A DNA stretch of 48,336 nt from JBFELO01 sp041552055 (GTDB taxonomy: Bacteria; Acidobacteriota; Thermoanaerobaculia; Thermoanaerobaculales; Sulfomarinibacteraceae). The translations under genes were made by a program, and so were the position numbers. The notes beneath the pieces are model-generated. The model searched no databases, had not been told where the DNA came from, and was given only the letters and a program-made list of their open reading frames with translations. Positions 1 to 7,584 of this stretch are shown piece by piece (the stretch's first letter is position 1; the number at the start of each line of letters is the position of its first letter). The DNA is taken from assembly GCA_041552055.1 (NCBI GenBank), contig JBFELO010000019.1:1-48336 (forward strand). The letters are read 5' to 3'.

Positions 1-235
1 CAAGAAGAAGGTCGTGACCAAGAAGGCCGCCGCCAAAAAACCGGCCGCCAAGAAGAAGGTCGTGACCAAGAAGGCCGCCGCCAAAAAACCGGCCGCCAAG
101 AAATCGGCCGCCAAGAAAACCGCCGCCAAAAAGAAGGTCGTGACCAAGAAGGCCGCCGCCAAAAAACCGGCCGCCAAGAAAACCGCCGCCAAGAAACCAG
201 CGGCCAGGAAACCGGCCGCCAAGAAAAAGAAGTAA
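1..235 (+). CDS. Lysine/alanine-rich histone H1-like repeat protein (C-terminal part)
   Basis: The reading frame is open from base 2 to the TAA at 233-235, and the beginning lies outside the window. The visible 77 or so residues are almost only Lys, Ala, Pro, Val and Thr, built from AAKKPAAKK-type units. A longer unit (KKVVTKKAAAKKPAAKK) recurs at about 2, 50 and 128, so the DNA is also an imperfect tandem repeat. Such tails are typical of bacterial histone H1-like or HU-tail proteins that bind DNA non-specifically; that role is inferred from composition only. A GTG at 14 is an alternative start but would leave a peptide made only of repeat, so a truncated longer gene is more likely. Confidence 0.7.
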   Translation, partial: KKKVVTKKAAAKKPAAKKKVVTKKAAAKKPAAKKSAAKKTAAKKKVVTKKAAAKKPAAKKTAAKKPAARKPAAKKKK

Positions 236-289
236 CGACCTCGCGCGATTCGGTTGGCGGGCGCGCGACCGATCGAAGCGCTTCGTCAT

Positions 290-321
290 TGACCCGGAGG
301 TCCCTGACGACCTCCGGGTCA
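290..321 (+). terminator. Strong hairpin after the lysine-rich gene
   Basis: TGACCCGGAGGTC (290-302) and GACCTCCGGGTCA (309-321) form a perfect 13-bp stem with a 6-base loop, 55 bases after the stop codon. There is no clear T-run after it, so it would be a weak intrinsic terminator or a transcript-end stabiliser. The rest of 236-547 shows no convincing gene; a frame open from 380 is only an upstream extension of the next gene. Confidence 0.55.
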
Positions 322-547
322 GTGTCGCCTTGGCGGTGACCGCGGCCGTCTGCCGCTCGACCGGAGCCTCGATCCCCAGGTGGCGACGCCCAATTCAACG
401 CACCCCACAGGACGACCGGCCGCCGCGATGGGGTTCCGCCGGGACGCATCTCGAGACGAGTTTTCCGGCCCCTTTACCGAGTTCACGTACCGCGACCTTT
501 TCCCTTCCAGCGACGTTACTCTCTGTGACACAACCCTGGAGGTCGTG

Positions 548-1246
548 ATGCCGGACCCCAATCTTCCACCGCAGCCGATTACGCAATCGCCGGGGCTCCG
601 GTCGCCGCTGCCCTGGGAGGACTCTTCAGTCGGACGCCTTACTGCGCTGTACGAGACAGTCCGGCTGTTCGTCAGCCAGCCTCGGAACGGATTCTCCCGC
701 ATGTCTGCCGTAGGCATCGGACGACCTTTCGGCTACGCCGTGATCATGGCGTGGATCGAGGCGGCGGTTGGTTTCACCTACCTGCTCCTGTTCCAGACCC
801 CGTTCTTCCTCACCGGATTTCCCGAGCTTCGCCGGGAATTCGCCGGGGCAGCCATCGGGTCGGGAATGATGGTGCTGATCGCGGTCGCCGTGTTCATCAT
901 GCTCCCCGTTCTCGTGGCGATTGGACTCTTCATCCACACCTGTATCCTCCACCTCATGCTGCTGATCCTCGGAGAGGGTAGAGCAGGTTTCGAAACCACG
1001 TTTCGAGTCCTGTGCTACAGCCACACCACCGACGTCGCAAACGTGATCCCACTGTGTGGCGGTCTCATATCGTTGATCTGGTTCATCATTCTGCAGACCC
1101 TCGGGATTGCCGAGGGCCACCGCTGTTCTCAGGGCAAGGCGGCACTTGCAGTGCTGCTGCCCCTGCTGCTGTGCTGCGCCTGCGTCGCAGTGCTGTTGTC
1201 GGCGGGCATCGGCACCGCCATCCTGAGCGGACTTTCCGACTGGTGA
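548..1246 (+). CDS. YIP1-family integral membrane protein
   Basis: A 232-residue protein. The ATG at 548 is chosen because GGAGG lies just upstream; an in-frame extension to 380 has no ribosome site and does not look like protein. About 70 soluble residues are followed by several hydrophobic helices, including stretches around FGYAVIMAWIEAAVGFTYLL, MMVLIAVAVFIMLPVLVAIG and a C-terminal LAVLLPLLLCCACVAVLL. Spacing and the sequence around the GEGRAGFETTFRVLCYS segment resemble the YIP1 domain, in which a soluble head is followed by about five membrane segments. Bacterial YIP1 proteins have no settled function. The next gene starts 4 bases after the stop, so the two are probably co-transcribed. 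Confidence 0.7.
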   Translation: MPDPNLPPQPITQSPGLRSPLPWEDSSVGRLTALYETVRLFVSQPRNGFSRMSAVGIGRPFGYAVIMAWIEAAVGFTYLLLFQTPFFLTGFPELRREFAGAAIGSGMMVLIAVAVFIMLPVLVAIGLFIHTCILHLMLLILGEGRAGFETTFRVLCYSHTTDVANVIPLCGGLISLIWFIILQTLGIAEGHRCSQGKAALAVLLPLLLCCACVAVLLSAGIGTAILSGLSDW

Positions 1247-1250
1247 CGGT

Positions 1251-1649
1251 TTGACCTGGCGGCCACTCACCCTCGCCGAACGCCAACTCGCCTACGTCTG
1301 GGGCGCGCTGGCGCTGGCCACGTTCGCGCTTCGACCGCTGTGGACCGTTCTCGCGCCCTATCTGCGGCCGTGCGTGCTGCGCGAGATCACGGGGCTCCCG
1401 TGCCCCACGTGCGGCGCCACCCGTGGGGCGCTTGCCCTCCTCGAGGGACGGTTCGTGGACGCTGTTCTGCTCAACCCTCTGGTCACGGTGGCGGTGACCG
1501 CTTTCTTGCTTGGCGGTCTCGCGGCACCGGTGTGGGCGTGGCGTCGTGGCACCGCCCCGACATATCCAATCCCACTCCCCGGTGGGTCGCGCCTCGCCAT
1601 CGTGGCCGTCGTTCTCGCCAACTGGGCGTGGGTGATCGTCCACGCGTGA
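1251..1649 (+). CDS. DUF2752 membrane protein
   Basis: A 132-residue membrane protein starting at a TTG only 4 bases after the YIP1-like gene. The diagnostic motif is LPCPTCGATRGALALLEG, matching the CPxCGxTRA-type motif of DUF2752, between a first helix (YVWGALALATFAL) and two later ones (VAVTAFLLGGLAAPVWAW, LAIVAVVLANWAWVIV). The paired cysteines sit at a membrane boundary. Function is unknown for the family; it often sits beside other small membrane proteins, as it does here. The TTG start is forced by the tight spacing and the lack of an ATG or GTG upstream of the first helix. Nothing convincing was seen in 1650-1844. Confidence 0.75.
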   Translation: MTWRPLTLAERQLAYVWGALALATFALRPLWTVLAPYLRPCVLREITGLPCPTCGATRGALALLEGRFVDAVLLNPLVTVAVTAFLLGGLAAPVWAWRRGTAPTYPIPLPGGSRLAIVAVVLANWAWVIVHA

Positions 1650-1844
1650 GGCCGGGACAGTCAACGAGGCAGAGTCCACCACACAACCCGGCGCGGGGAG
1701 CGGTACGCGGCCGCGGCTTGGGGCGGGTCGGGAGGACACCGCCATCGGCCGCCCGCTCACCGGGTTCGGGTCGCGAGGGCGTATGGCTGGCCGGGAGCAA
1801 CCCGGTCTCGGTAATGCGCGCTGGGGCCTATGCCCTGCACGCTC

Positions 1845-2417
1845 CTAGCCGGAATAGTAGGGAGCCGATCCCGAGTCGTGGTCGGTGTCGTCAAGCACAC
1901 GCTTGATTTCGGGCACCTCCTGCAGGATCGCGGTCTCGATCCCCTCCTTGAGGGTCACCTGCGACATCCCGCAGCCCTGGCACCCTCCGCCAAACTGGAT
2001 GATTGCCGCGTCGCCCTCGACGCCGAGCAGCTCCACCCAGCCGCCGTGCCCGGCGACGGCCGGGGCAATTCTCTCGTCGATGACCTGTTGCACCCGCTGC
2101 GCCAATGGGTCGTCCCAGTGCGCAATCGCCTGCGGGTTGTCGAAGCGGAAGCCCGAGCCCGTGAAGTCCGATACGAAGTCGATCGTTGCGCCCTCGAGCC
2201 ATTCGGAACTCTGCGGGTCCACAAACACCTGAAAGGCGCCCTCGTCCTGCACGATGTCCTCGGCGCGATCCTCCCCGTCGAGAACGAGCGCCAGGTTGTA
2301 GTGGAACCGGTGGCGCCCCTGGCGGTCCGCCAAGATCCGCACCCCGATCGGGCCTCCCTCGGCCATGTCCATGTACTCGCGGACCTTTTCCCGGGCCGCG
2401 TCGGTTAACGTTATCAT
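1845..2417 (-). CDS. nfuA: NfuA-like Fe-S cluster carrier
   Basis: A 190-residue protein of the same length as Escherichia coli NfuA (191). The N-terminal half is a degenerate A-type (IscA-like) domain starting ITLTDAAREKVREYM. The C-terminal half is a NifU-like domain ending in GGGCQGCGMSQVTLKEGIE, whose CxxC holds a bridging [4Fe-4S] cluster in the dimer. It carries assembled clusters to apoproteins and repairs them, notably under oxidative stress. That fits a genome with the very large Fe-S load seen further along the window. It is transcribed alone and converges with the DUF2752 gene. Start chosen at the ATG 2417, preceded by GGGAGG. Confidence 0.93.
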   Translation of the reverse strand: MITLTDAAREKVREYMDMAEGGPIGVRILADRQGRHRFHYNLALVLDGEDRAEDIVQDEGAFQVFVDPQSSEWLEGATIDFVSDFTGSGFRFDNPQAIAHWDDPLAQRVQQVIDERIAPAVAGHGGWVELLGVEGDAAIIQFGGGCQGCGMSQVTLKEGIETAILQEVPEIKRVLDDTDHDSGSAPYYSG

Positions 2418-2503
2418 CGTCCCTCCCTTTCAAACCCAGCAACAATAAACCAACACTCCGGGATTCCGGCATCCCGCGGGCGTGGCAGGCGACTTCTGGC
2501 AGA

Positions 2504-5500
2504 CTACCTCGCTCCGAGGACCGCCCTCACCGTCAGCTCGGCACCGTCCCGCAGCACCGTCACCGTGACCTCGTCGCCTGGCCCGTGGGCCTTGAGTAAT
2601 GCGGAGTAGCCGCGCAGGTCGGCGACCTCACGCTCATCGAGTGCGATCAGGATGTCGCCGGCGATGATCCCGGCCGCCTCGGCCGCCGATCCGGGCATGA
2701 CCTGCTGCACGCGCACGCCGGGTCCGGAGTGGGAGAAGTCGGGCATCGTGCCCAGGCTCGCCCGCCGTTCCGTCTCGGGACCGGACCGAGCCAGGGGAGG
2801 CGCATCGGACGAGATCGCCACGGTCAGCGGCTCGATTCGCTCTGCCAGGTACCCGACTGCCGCGTGCGCCGCCTCAGCGACCACCGCCATGCCGGCGGCG
2901 TCAATACGATCGATCCTGTCCGACGGCCGATGGTAGTCCTCGTTCGGCCCGCTGAACAACTGCACGGCCGGGACGCCGATCTCGAGGCAGCTGACCTGGT
3001 CCGAGCTGTCGAGCGGCTCGGATACCACCTCGATCGGCGCACCCGTAGTGTAGCCGACCCCCATGAAGATGAACCGCCACTCTCGCGCGCTGTCTGCGTT
3101 GAGGACGTACAGCTTGCCGGCGCCCAACCGGCCCACCGTGTCCAGGTTGACACACGCGAACGGTGCTTCGTCCGCGGCCAACGTCTTCATGAGATGGCGC
3201 GAACCGATACGACCCGCCTCCTCGGCGGTCACCACCGCGAACACCAACGGCCGCGGCCGCTGCGGCTCACCTGCCATGGTCCTGGCAAGCTCGAGCAGCA
3301 CCGCGACGCCCGACGCGTTGTCGTCGGCGCCGGGGTGCACCATGCCGCGGTTGCCGGCGCGCGCGTCCGGCCAGCCGCGCCCGAGATGGTCGAGGTGGGC
3401 CATGACCACCACCGGCTCGTCGGCGAGCTCTGGATCGGCCCCCGGAAGGAGCGCCACCAGGTTGGCGAGCTTCATCTCCCGTTCGGGCTCACCGCCTCGC
3501 CAGCCCCACGACTGTCGGAAGCCGTTGTCGCCGAGCGGCGTCAGACCGATCGCCTCGAGCCGTTGCTCGACCCACGAGGTGGCTCGCTCGAGGCCGTCGC
3601 TGCCCACCCCCCGACCTTCGAGCCCGCCGTCGGCGAGAACCGCCACCGTGCCGTGCAGGGCCGCCGAATCGAATAGCGGCGGCAGCTCGGCCAGAGGCGT
3701 CCGATCCGGCAGCTTCAACGGTGCGAGATCGCCGTCGACCAGGTTACGCACCAACGGCGAGGCCACCGGCTGCCACATGCCCTTGGCAACATTGTCGGGC
3801 TCCTCGCCCTTGAACCCGAGGTACGAGTACCGGGTGTAGTGGGGCAGCTTGCGTGTCAGTCCGGGAATAGCGGCCACAGGTTCGGCTGCGACCAAGCCGA
3901 TCACCGAAGACGGATCTGCGCCACCGCGAGCCACCAGGACTAGCGAATGGTCACGCCTTGGCAACTGCTGCTCTCCCAGCCGCAGCTTCTCCGCGCCTAC
4001 CTCGACCGGGTGGTCGGCCAGTCGGCGCTCCACCTCGGACGCGAAGCGATTCTGCCAACCCAAGATCCAAGAGGTCTCGTCCGGGAGTCGATCGAGCTCG
4101 CTGTCGAGCACCGCCCGCGGTTCCGCCGGCCGCGCCCAGGCCGCCGCGAGCTCTCGCCACTCCCGCAGCTCTGCCTCGCCGGCAGCGGCCGGGAGCACGA
4201 ACAGTGGTCCGTCGGCGCCGAAGATCGTGGACAGTGCCGGTGGGACCTCGAGCGGGTCGAGGCGCCGCATCACATCGAACGAGGGATCGACGTCGAGCCT
4301 TAGAGGTCTGCCGGAAGAAGGGATTTCGACCGCGCACTCGCGCTGACAGAACCCCGTCTCGACCCATAGCGGCTCGTCACGACCTTCGACCGTCACCGCA
4401 ACCGGAACGGTGAACGGGAACGGATCCCCGGGCTGAGTCTGGCGCAGCTCGAGACGCACCACCCACGGAAGCTCGCGGTCGGTACGCGACACCACCTCGA
4501 CGCTCGCGATCTCGAGTCGGGGCGCGCCGGCGCGCTCGGTCCAGAGACTGACGAACGATCCCCAGTCCCCCCCGGCTTCGGACTCCAGCGCTGCCGCGAT
4601 GTCGGCGAAGGTGGCCCGCGTGTACCGCCGGTCCTCGTAGAAGAGGCTCAACGAGCGCAGGAACGCCTCGTCGCCTACGGCCCGCCGGACCATGTGGTAC
4701 AGCATCAGGCTCTTGCCGTAGCCCACCGCCTCGGACGCCGCCGACCGGCGTGACGTGAATTCCACGAGCGGGAAGTCGTTACCGGTGGTTACGAAGTCAG
4801 TGTACTTCTTGAGGGTCGCACGGCGGTAGATCTCTCCCTCGCCGCGTTGCTCGGCGAACAGGTGGTCGGCCATGTAGGCGGTCAACCCCTCACACCAGTT
4901 GCCGCGGTCGTAGTCCACGTAGACCGCGTTGCCCCACCAGTTGTGGAGCAGCTCGTGCGGGTAGGAGGACGTGAGGATCCACGGGAACCTGATGACGCGC
5001 GGCCCCAACAGGGTGAATCCCGGCATGCCGTACCCGGTCTCCCAGAAGTTCTCCACCAGGGCGAAAGAGGCGTACGGATATGCCGGCAGCATTCCCTGGT
5101 ACAGCCTGAGGTACCGCTTGGTCGCCTCGAGATATTTGGACGCGAGGGCCGGGTCGTCCTCGCGCAGGAACGCGAAGATATCGACCGTGCCGGATACGTC
5201 TTCGAATCGGTGCCATGGACCGGCCACCAGGTAGACCTCCTCGGTGGGGTGGTCCAGCCGCCACGCCGTCGCCCTGCTGCCATCCTCGAGGATTTCGTGC
5301 CGCACCCGCCGGCCCTGGCTCACCACGTCCCATGGTGGTTGCAGCCCGGCTACCTCGAGCTGGAAGGTCATCAGCCCGTCGCCGAAGGTGGGCACCCAGA
5401 AGCTGGTCCCTGCGAGGAACACACCCCGTTCGTCGATGATCCCCGGGGTTTCCGAGAACGATCGCTGATACTCCTCGCCACTGGTGGCCAACTCGTAGTG

Positions 5501-5890
5501 GAGCGTACCGCCATACCGGAGCACGACCGGTTCTGAGGCATTGCCCTCCGGTACCAGCCGCCACCCCTCCAGGGGCACATCCGCACCAACCGTCTCGGTC
5601 GTCGCGTTGAGCCCGAAGAAACCGGCGGACGCCGGATCGGCCACCCCTTCCAGCCGCCACCCCTCGGTCGTGACCTCGGGCGCCAGGCCGGCGTGGAGTA
5701 CGAACCTGTAGCCGCCGCCGTCGTCCGGAGCCACCGCACCCGACAAACGGAGGGAGTCGGTCACCGCGAGGCCATGTTCGGACGGTTTGATTTCTACACC
5801 GAGCTCGTGATGGACTGCTGCGGTTCCGTCGTCCGTCACTCCCGGTCCTGCGAACGCCATCAGGATCGTCGCTATTACGAGTATTCTCAC
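2504..5890 (-). CDS. Secreted M1 + M28 peptidase fusion with C-terminal PDZ domain
   Basis: A protein of 1128 residues from a GTG at 5890, chosen because GGAGG lies 5 bases upstream and the product then begins with a signal peptide (RILVIATILMAFAGPGV). The frame is open 34 codons further but without a ribosome site. Residues about 30-480 are an M1-type (aminopeptidase N-like) unit with HELLHNWWGN at 312, followed by the third zinc ligand in NWCEGLTAYMADH. Residues about 780-1010 are an M28-type aminopeptidase with HLDHLG (His832), HPGADDNASG, TAEEAG and the late HRPSDRID motif. The last 90 or so residues are a PDZ domain (VMPGSAAEAAGIIAGDILIAL). The middle segment is not recognised. Likely an exported or periplasmic peptide scavenger with two independent zinc centres. 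Confidence 0.85.
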   Translation of the reverse strand: MRILVIATILMAFAGPGVTDDGTAAVHHELGVEIKPSEHGLAVTDSLRLSGAVAPDDGGGYRFVLHAGLAPEVTTEGWRLEGVADPASAGFFGLNATTETVGADVPLEGWRLVPEGNASEPVVLRYGGTLHYELATSGEEYQRSFSETPGIIDERGVFLAGTSFWVPTFGDGLMTFQLEVAGLQPPWDVVSQGRRVRHEILEDGSRATAWRLDHPTEEVYLVAGPWHRFEDVSGTVDIFAFLREDDPALASKYLEATKRYLRLYQGMLPAYPYASFALVENFWETGYGMPGFTLLGPRVIRFPWILTSSYPHELLHNWWGNAVYVDYDRGNWCEGLTAYMADHLFAEQRGEGEIYRRATLKKYTDFVTTGNDFPLVEFTSRRSAASEAVGYGKSLMLYHMVRRAVGDEAFLRSLSLFYEDRRYTRATFADIAAALESEAGGDWGSFVSLWTERAGAPRLEIASVEVVSRTDRELPWVVRLELRQTQPGDPFPFTVPVAVTVEGRDEPLWVETGFCQRECAVEIPSSGRPLRLDVDPSFDVMRRLDPLEVPPALSTIFGADGPLFVLPAAAGEAELREWRELAAAWARPAEPRAVLDSELDRLPDETSWILGWQNRFASEVERRLADHPVEVGAEKLRLGEQQLPRRDHSLVLVARGGADPSSVIGLVAAEPVAAIPGLTRKLPHYTRYSYLGFKGEEPDNVAKGMWQPVASPLVRNLVDGDLAPLKLPDRTPLAELPPLFDSAALHGTVAVLADGGLEGRGVGSDGLERATSWVEQRLEAIGLTPLGDNGFRQSWGWRGGEPEREMKLANLVALLPGADPELADEPVVVMAHLDHLGRGWPDARAGNRGMVHPGADDNASGVAVLLELARTMAGEPQRPRPLVFAVVTAEEAGRIGSRHLMKTLAADEAPFACVNLDTVGRLGAGKLYVLNADSAREWRFIFMGVGYTTGAPIEVVSEPLDSSDQVSCLEIGVPAVQLFSGPNEDYHRPSDRIDRIDAAGMAVVAEAAHAAVGYLAERIEPLTVAISSDAPPLARSGPETERRASLGTMPDFSHSGPGVRVQQVMPGSAAEAAGIIAGDILIALDEREVADLRGYSALLKAHGPGDEVTVTVLRDGAELTVRAVLGAR

Positions 5891-6007
5891 CGTTTCCTCC
5901 GCACTGAATTCTAACCTCTCGGCGCAGCCGTGTTGGGTGTGCAACACAATGGCTCGTACAATCCGATCCTGATAGGATGCCCCCCCCACCACCTACGAGG
6001 AGTGCGC

Positions 6008-6550
6008 ATGTTCACCGTCATCGCCGGAACCAACCGACCTCTCTCCAACACGCTCAAGGTGTCCCGCCTGGTGGAGAATACCCTCCTCGAGATTGGAGCG
6101 GGCGTCTCAATGATCGACCTCTCCCGGCTGCCGGAAGAACTGTTCGCCCCCTCCAGCTACGCCACCAAACCGAGCAGCTTCCGTCCGTTCCAGGAGGCTG
6201 TGTTCGAGGCTGAGGGCGTCGTGACCGTGGTACCTGAATACAACGGATCCTTCCCAGGCGTTTTGAAGTACTTCATCGACATGCTGCAGTTCCCGGAGAG
6301 TCTGGTGGGAAAGCCGGCCGCCTTTGTCGGGCTGTCGTCCGGACGATGGGGCGGATTGCGCGCGGTGGAACAGCTCGAAATGGTGTTCCAGTACCGTCAG
6401 GCCCACCTGTACGGTCGACGGGTTTTCTTGCCGGACATCGGCAGTCTTGTCGATGAACAAGGTCGCCTGTCCGACGCGGCTACCATGAGCCGGTTGGAAA
6501 ACGCGCTGCAGGGCTTTGTCGGCTTCTGCAATTGTCTGAGCGGAGAGTGA
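6008..6550 (+). CDS. NADPH-dependent FMN reductase family protein
   Basis: A 180-residue flavodoxin-like protein. ATG 6008 follows GAGGAGTGCGC; an in-frame extension to 5930 lacks a ribosome site. The N-terminal beta strand and phosphate loop read FTVIAGTNRPLSNTLKVSR, and the family signature VVPEYNGSFPGVLKYFIDML binds the isoalloxazine side. These are the hallmarks of the SsuE/ArsH/azoreductase-like NAD(P)H:FMN reductases. The natural electron acceptor cannot be read from sequence. It is divergent from the large peptidase gene, so 5891-6007 holds promoters for both; a TACAAT hexamer at 5955-5960 is a candidate -10 for this gene. Confidence 0.85.
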   Translation: MFTVIAGTNRPLSNTLKVSRLVENTLLEIGAGVSMIDLSRLPEELFAPSSYATKPSSFRPFQEAVFEAEGVVTVVPEYNGSFPGVLKYFIDMLQFPESLVGKPAAFVGLSSGRWGGLRAVEQLEMVFQYRQAHLYGRRVFLPDIGSLVDEQGRLSDAATMSRLENALQGFVGFCNCLSGE

Positions 6551-6626
6551 CGCGCACACCTCTGCTATGATGCGCCCCGTAATGTCCGATTTCCGTCCAG
6601 CAGCACGTGTCGACAGGGAGGTTGCC

Positions 6627-7367
6627 ATGCGTCATCACGCCGTTGTCCTGTGCCTTGGAGTCTGTATCGCCTTCGCGGGAGTCGCTCATCCGGACACCAA
6701 GGTCGTCCAGTCGACACATCAGGATTCGTTCAGCGTCATGGGGCAAACTCAGCCCGCCAAGGACGAGGAGCAGGTCCTGTGGATCGGTGCGGACCGCATG
6801 CGTCTGGACACGGGCACGACCTCGGTGCTGGTCCGGCTCGATCAACAGAAGATGTTCCTCCTCGATCACGGGGACAAGACCGCGAGCGCCATCGACCTTC
6901 CGATCGACCTCGGCAAGCTGCTGCCTCCCGGTATGGGCGAGCAGATGATGCAGATGATGCAGTTCGATGTGGCCGTCAGCCCGAAGGACGAGACACGACA
7001 GATCGGTGACTGGCAGGCGACCGGCTATGACGTATCGATGACGTCGCAGATGATGTCGATCCAGTCGAACATGTGGGCGACGACCGACCTCGACGTCGAC
7101 TTCGATGCCTACTACGAGCTCTACTCGCAGATCCTCTCTCTCCAGCCGGGGATGAAGAAGATGGCCGACGAGATGCGGCGGATCAAGGGGTTTGTGATCG
7201 AGCAGGACGGGTTTGTCTCGATGCCGATGATGGGTGACACGTCGTTCAAAACCAGCCAGAAGACCATCTCCATAGACGAAATCGAAGCACCCTCAGACCT
7301 GTACGAGGTCCCTGCCGACTACACCAATGAGCCGTTCGATTACATGTCGTTCATGCAGCAGCAGTAG
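6627..7367 (+). CDS. Secreted protein of unknown function (DUF4412-like)
   Basis: A 246-residue protein. ATG 6627 follows AGGGAGG and gives a signal peptide, RHHAVVLCLGVCIAFAGVAHP; the frame is open to 6567 but without support. The mature part is rich in Met, Asp and Gln, with beta-strand alternation (EEQVLWIGADRMRLDTGTTSVLVRLDQQK) of the kind found in DUF4412 or LolA-like periplasmic proteins, where a strand-rich concave sheet binds an apolar ligand. The middle carries a Met-rich patch, MGEQMMQMMQF. The family match is by resemblance only. The gene begins 76 bases after the FMN reductase and may be co-transcribed. The 217 bases after it hold nothing I can recognise. Confidence 0.6.
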   Translation: MRHHAVVLCLGVCIAFAGVAHPDTKVVQSTHQDSFSVMGQTQPAKDEEQVLWIGADRMRLDTGTTSVLVRLDQQKMFLLDHGDKTASAIDLPIDLGKLLPPGMGEQMMQMMQFDVAVSPKDETRQIGDWQATGYDVSMTSQMMSIQSNMWATTDLDVDFDAYYELYSQILSLQPGMKKMADEMRRIKGFVIEQDGFVSMPMMGDTSFKTSQKTISIDEIEAPSDLYEVPADYTNEPFDYMSFMQQQ

Positions 7368-7584
7368 GCGGGCTGGCCCGCTTATTCAAGTGGTTGCTAC
7401 TGCCACGCCCGTACACCTGAATCACTTTGGACATCCGGATGTTCCCATTCCCGGAAGAACAGGGTCTCGGGCCAGCGTTCCATCCGGCTGAAACGGAAAG
7501 GCTTCTGCAGGTCCTTGGCTCTGCCGTTCGGGTACGGGAACCGGAACGGAGGAAGCCTGGGTTGTGGGGACAGGATTCTGCGGG

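Noticed and set aside
380..547. N-terminal extension of the YIP1-like gene
   Set aside because: No ribosome site, and the composition looks like non-coding GC-rich DNA; the strong GGAGG-ATG is at 548.
2504..5992. Start of the large peptidase at 5992
   Set aside because: The extra 34 residues have no ribosome site and would bury the signal peptide; GTG 5890 has GGAGG at good spacing.
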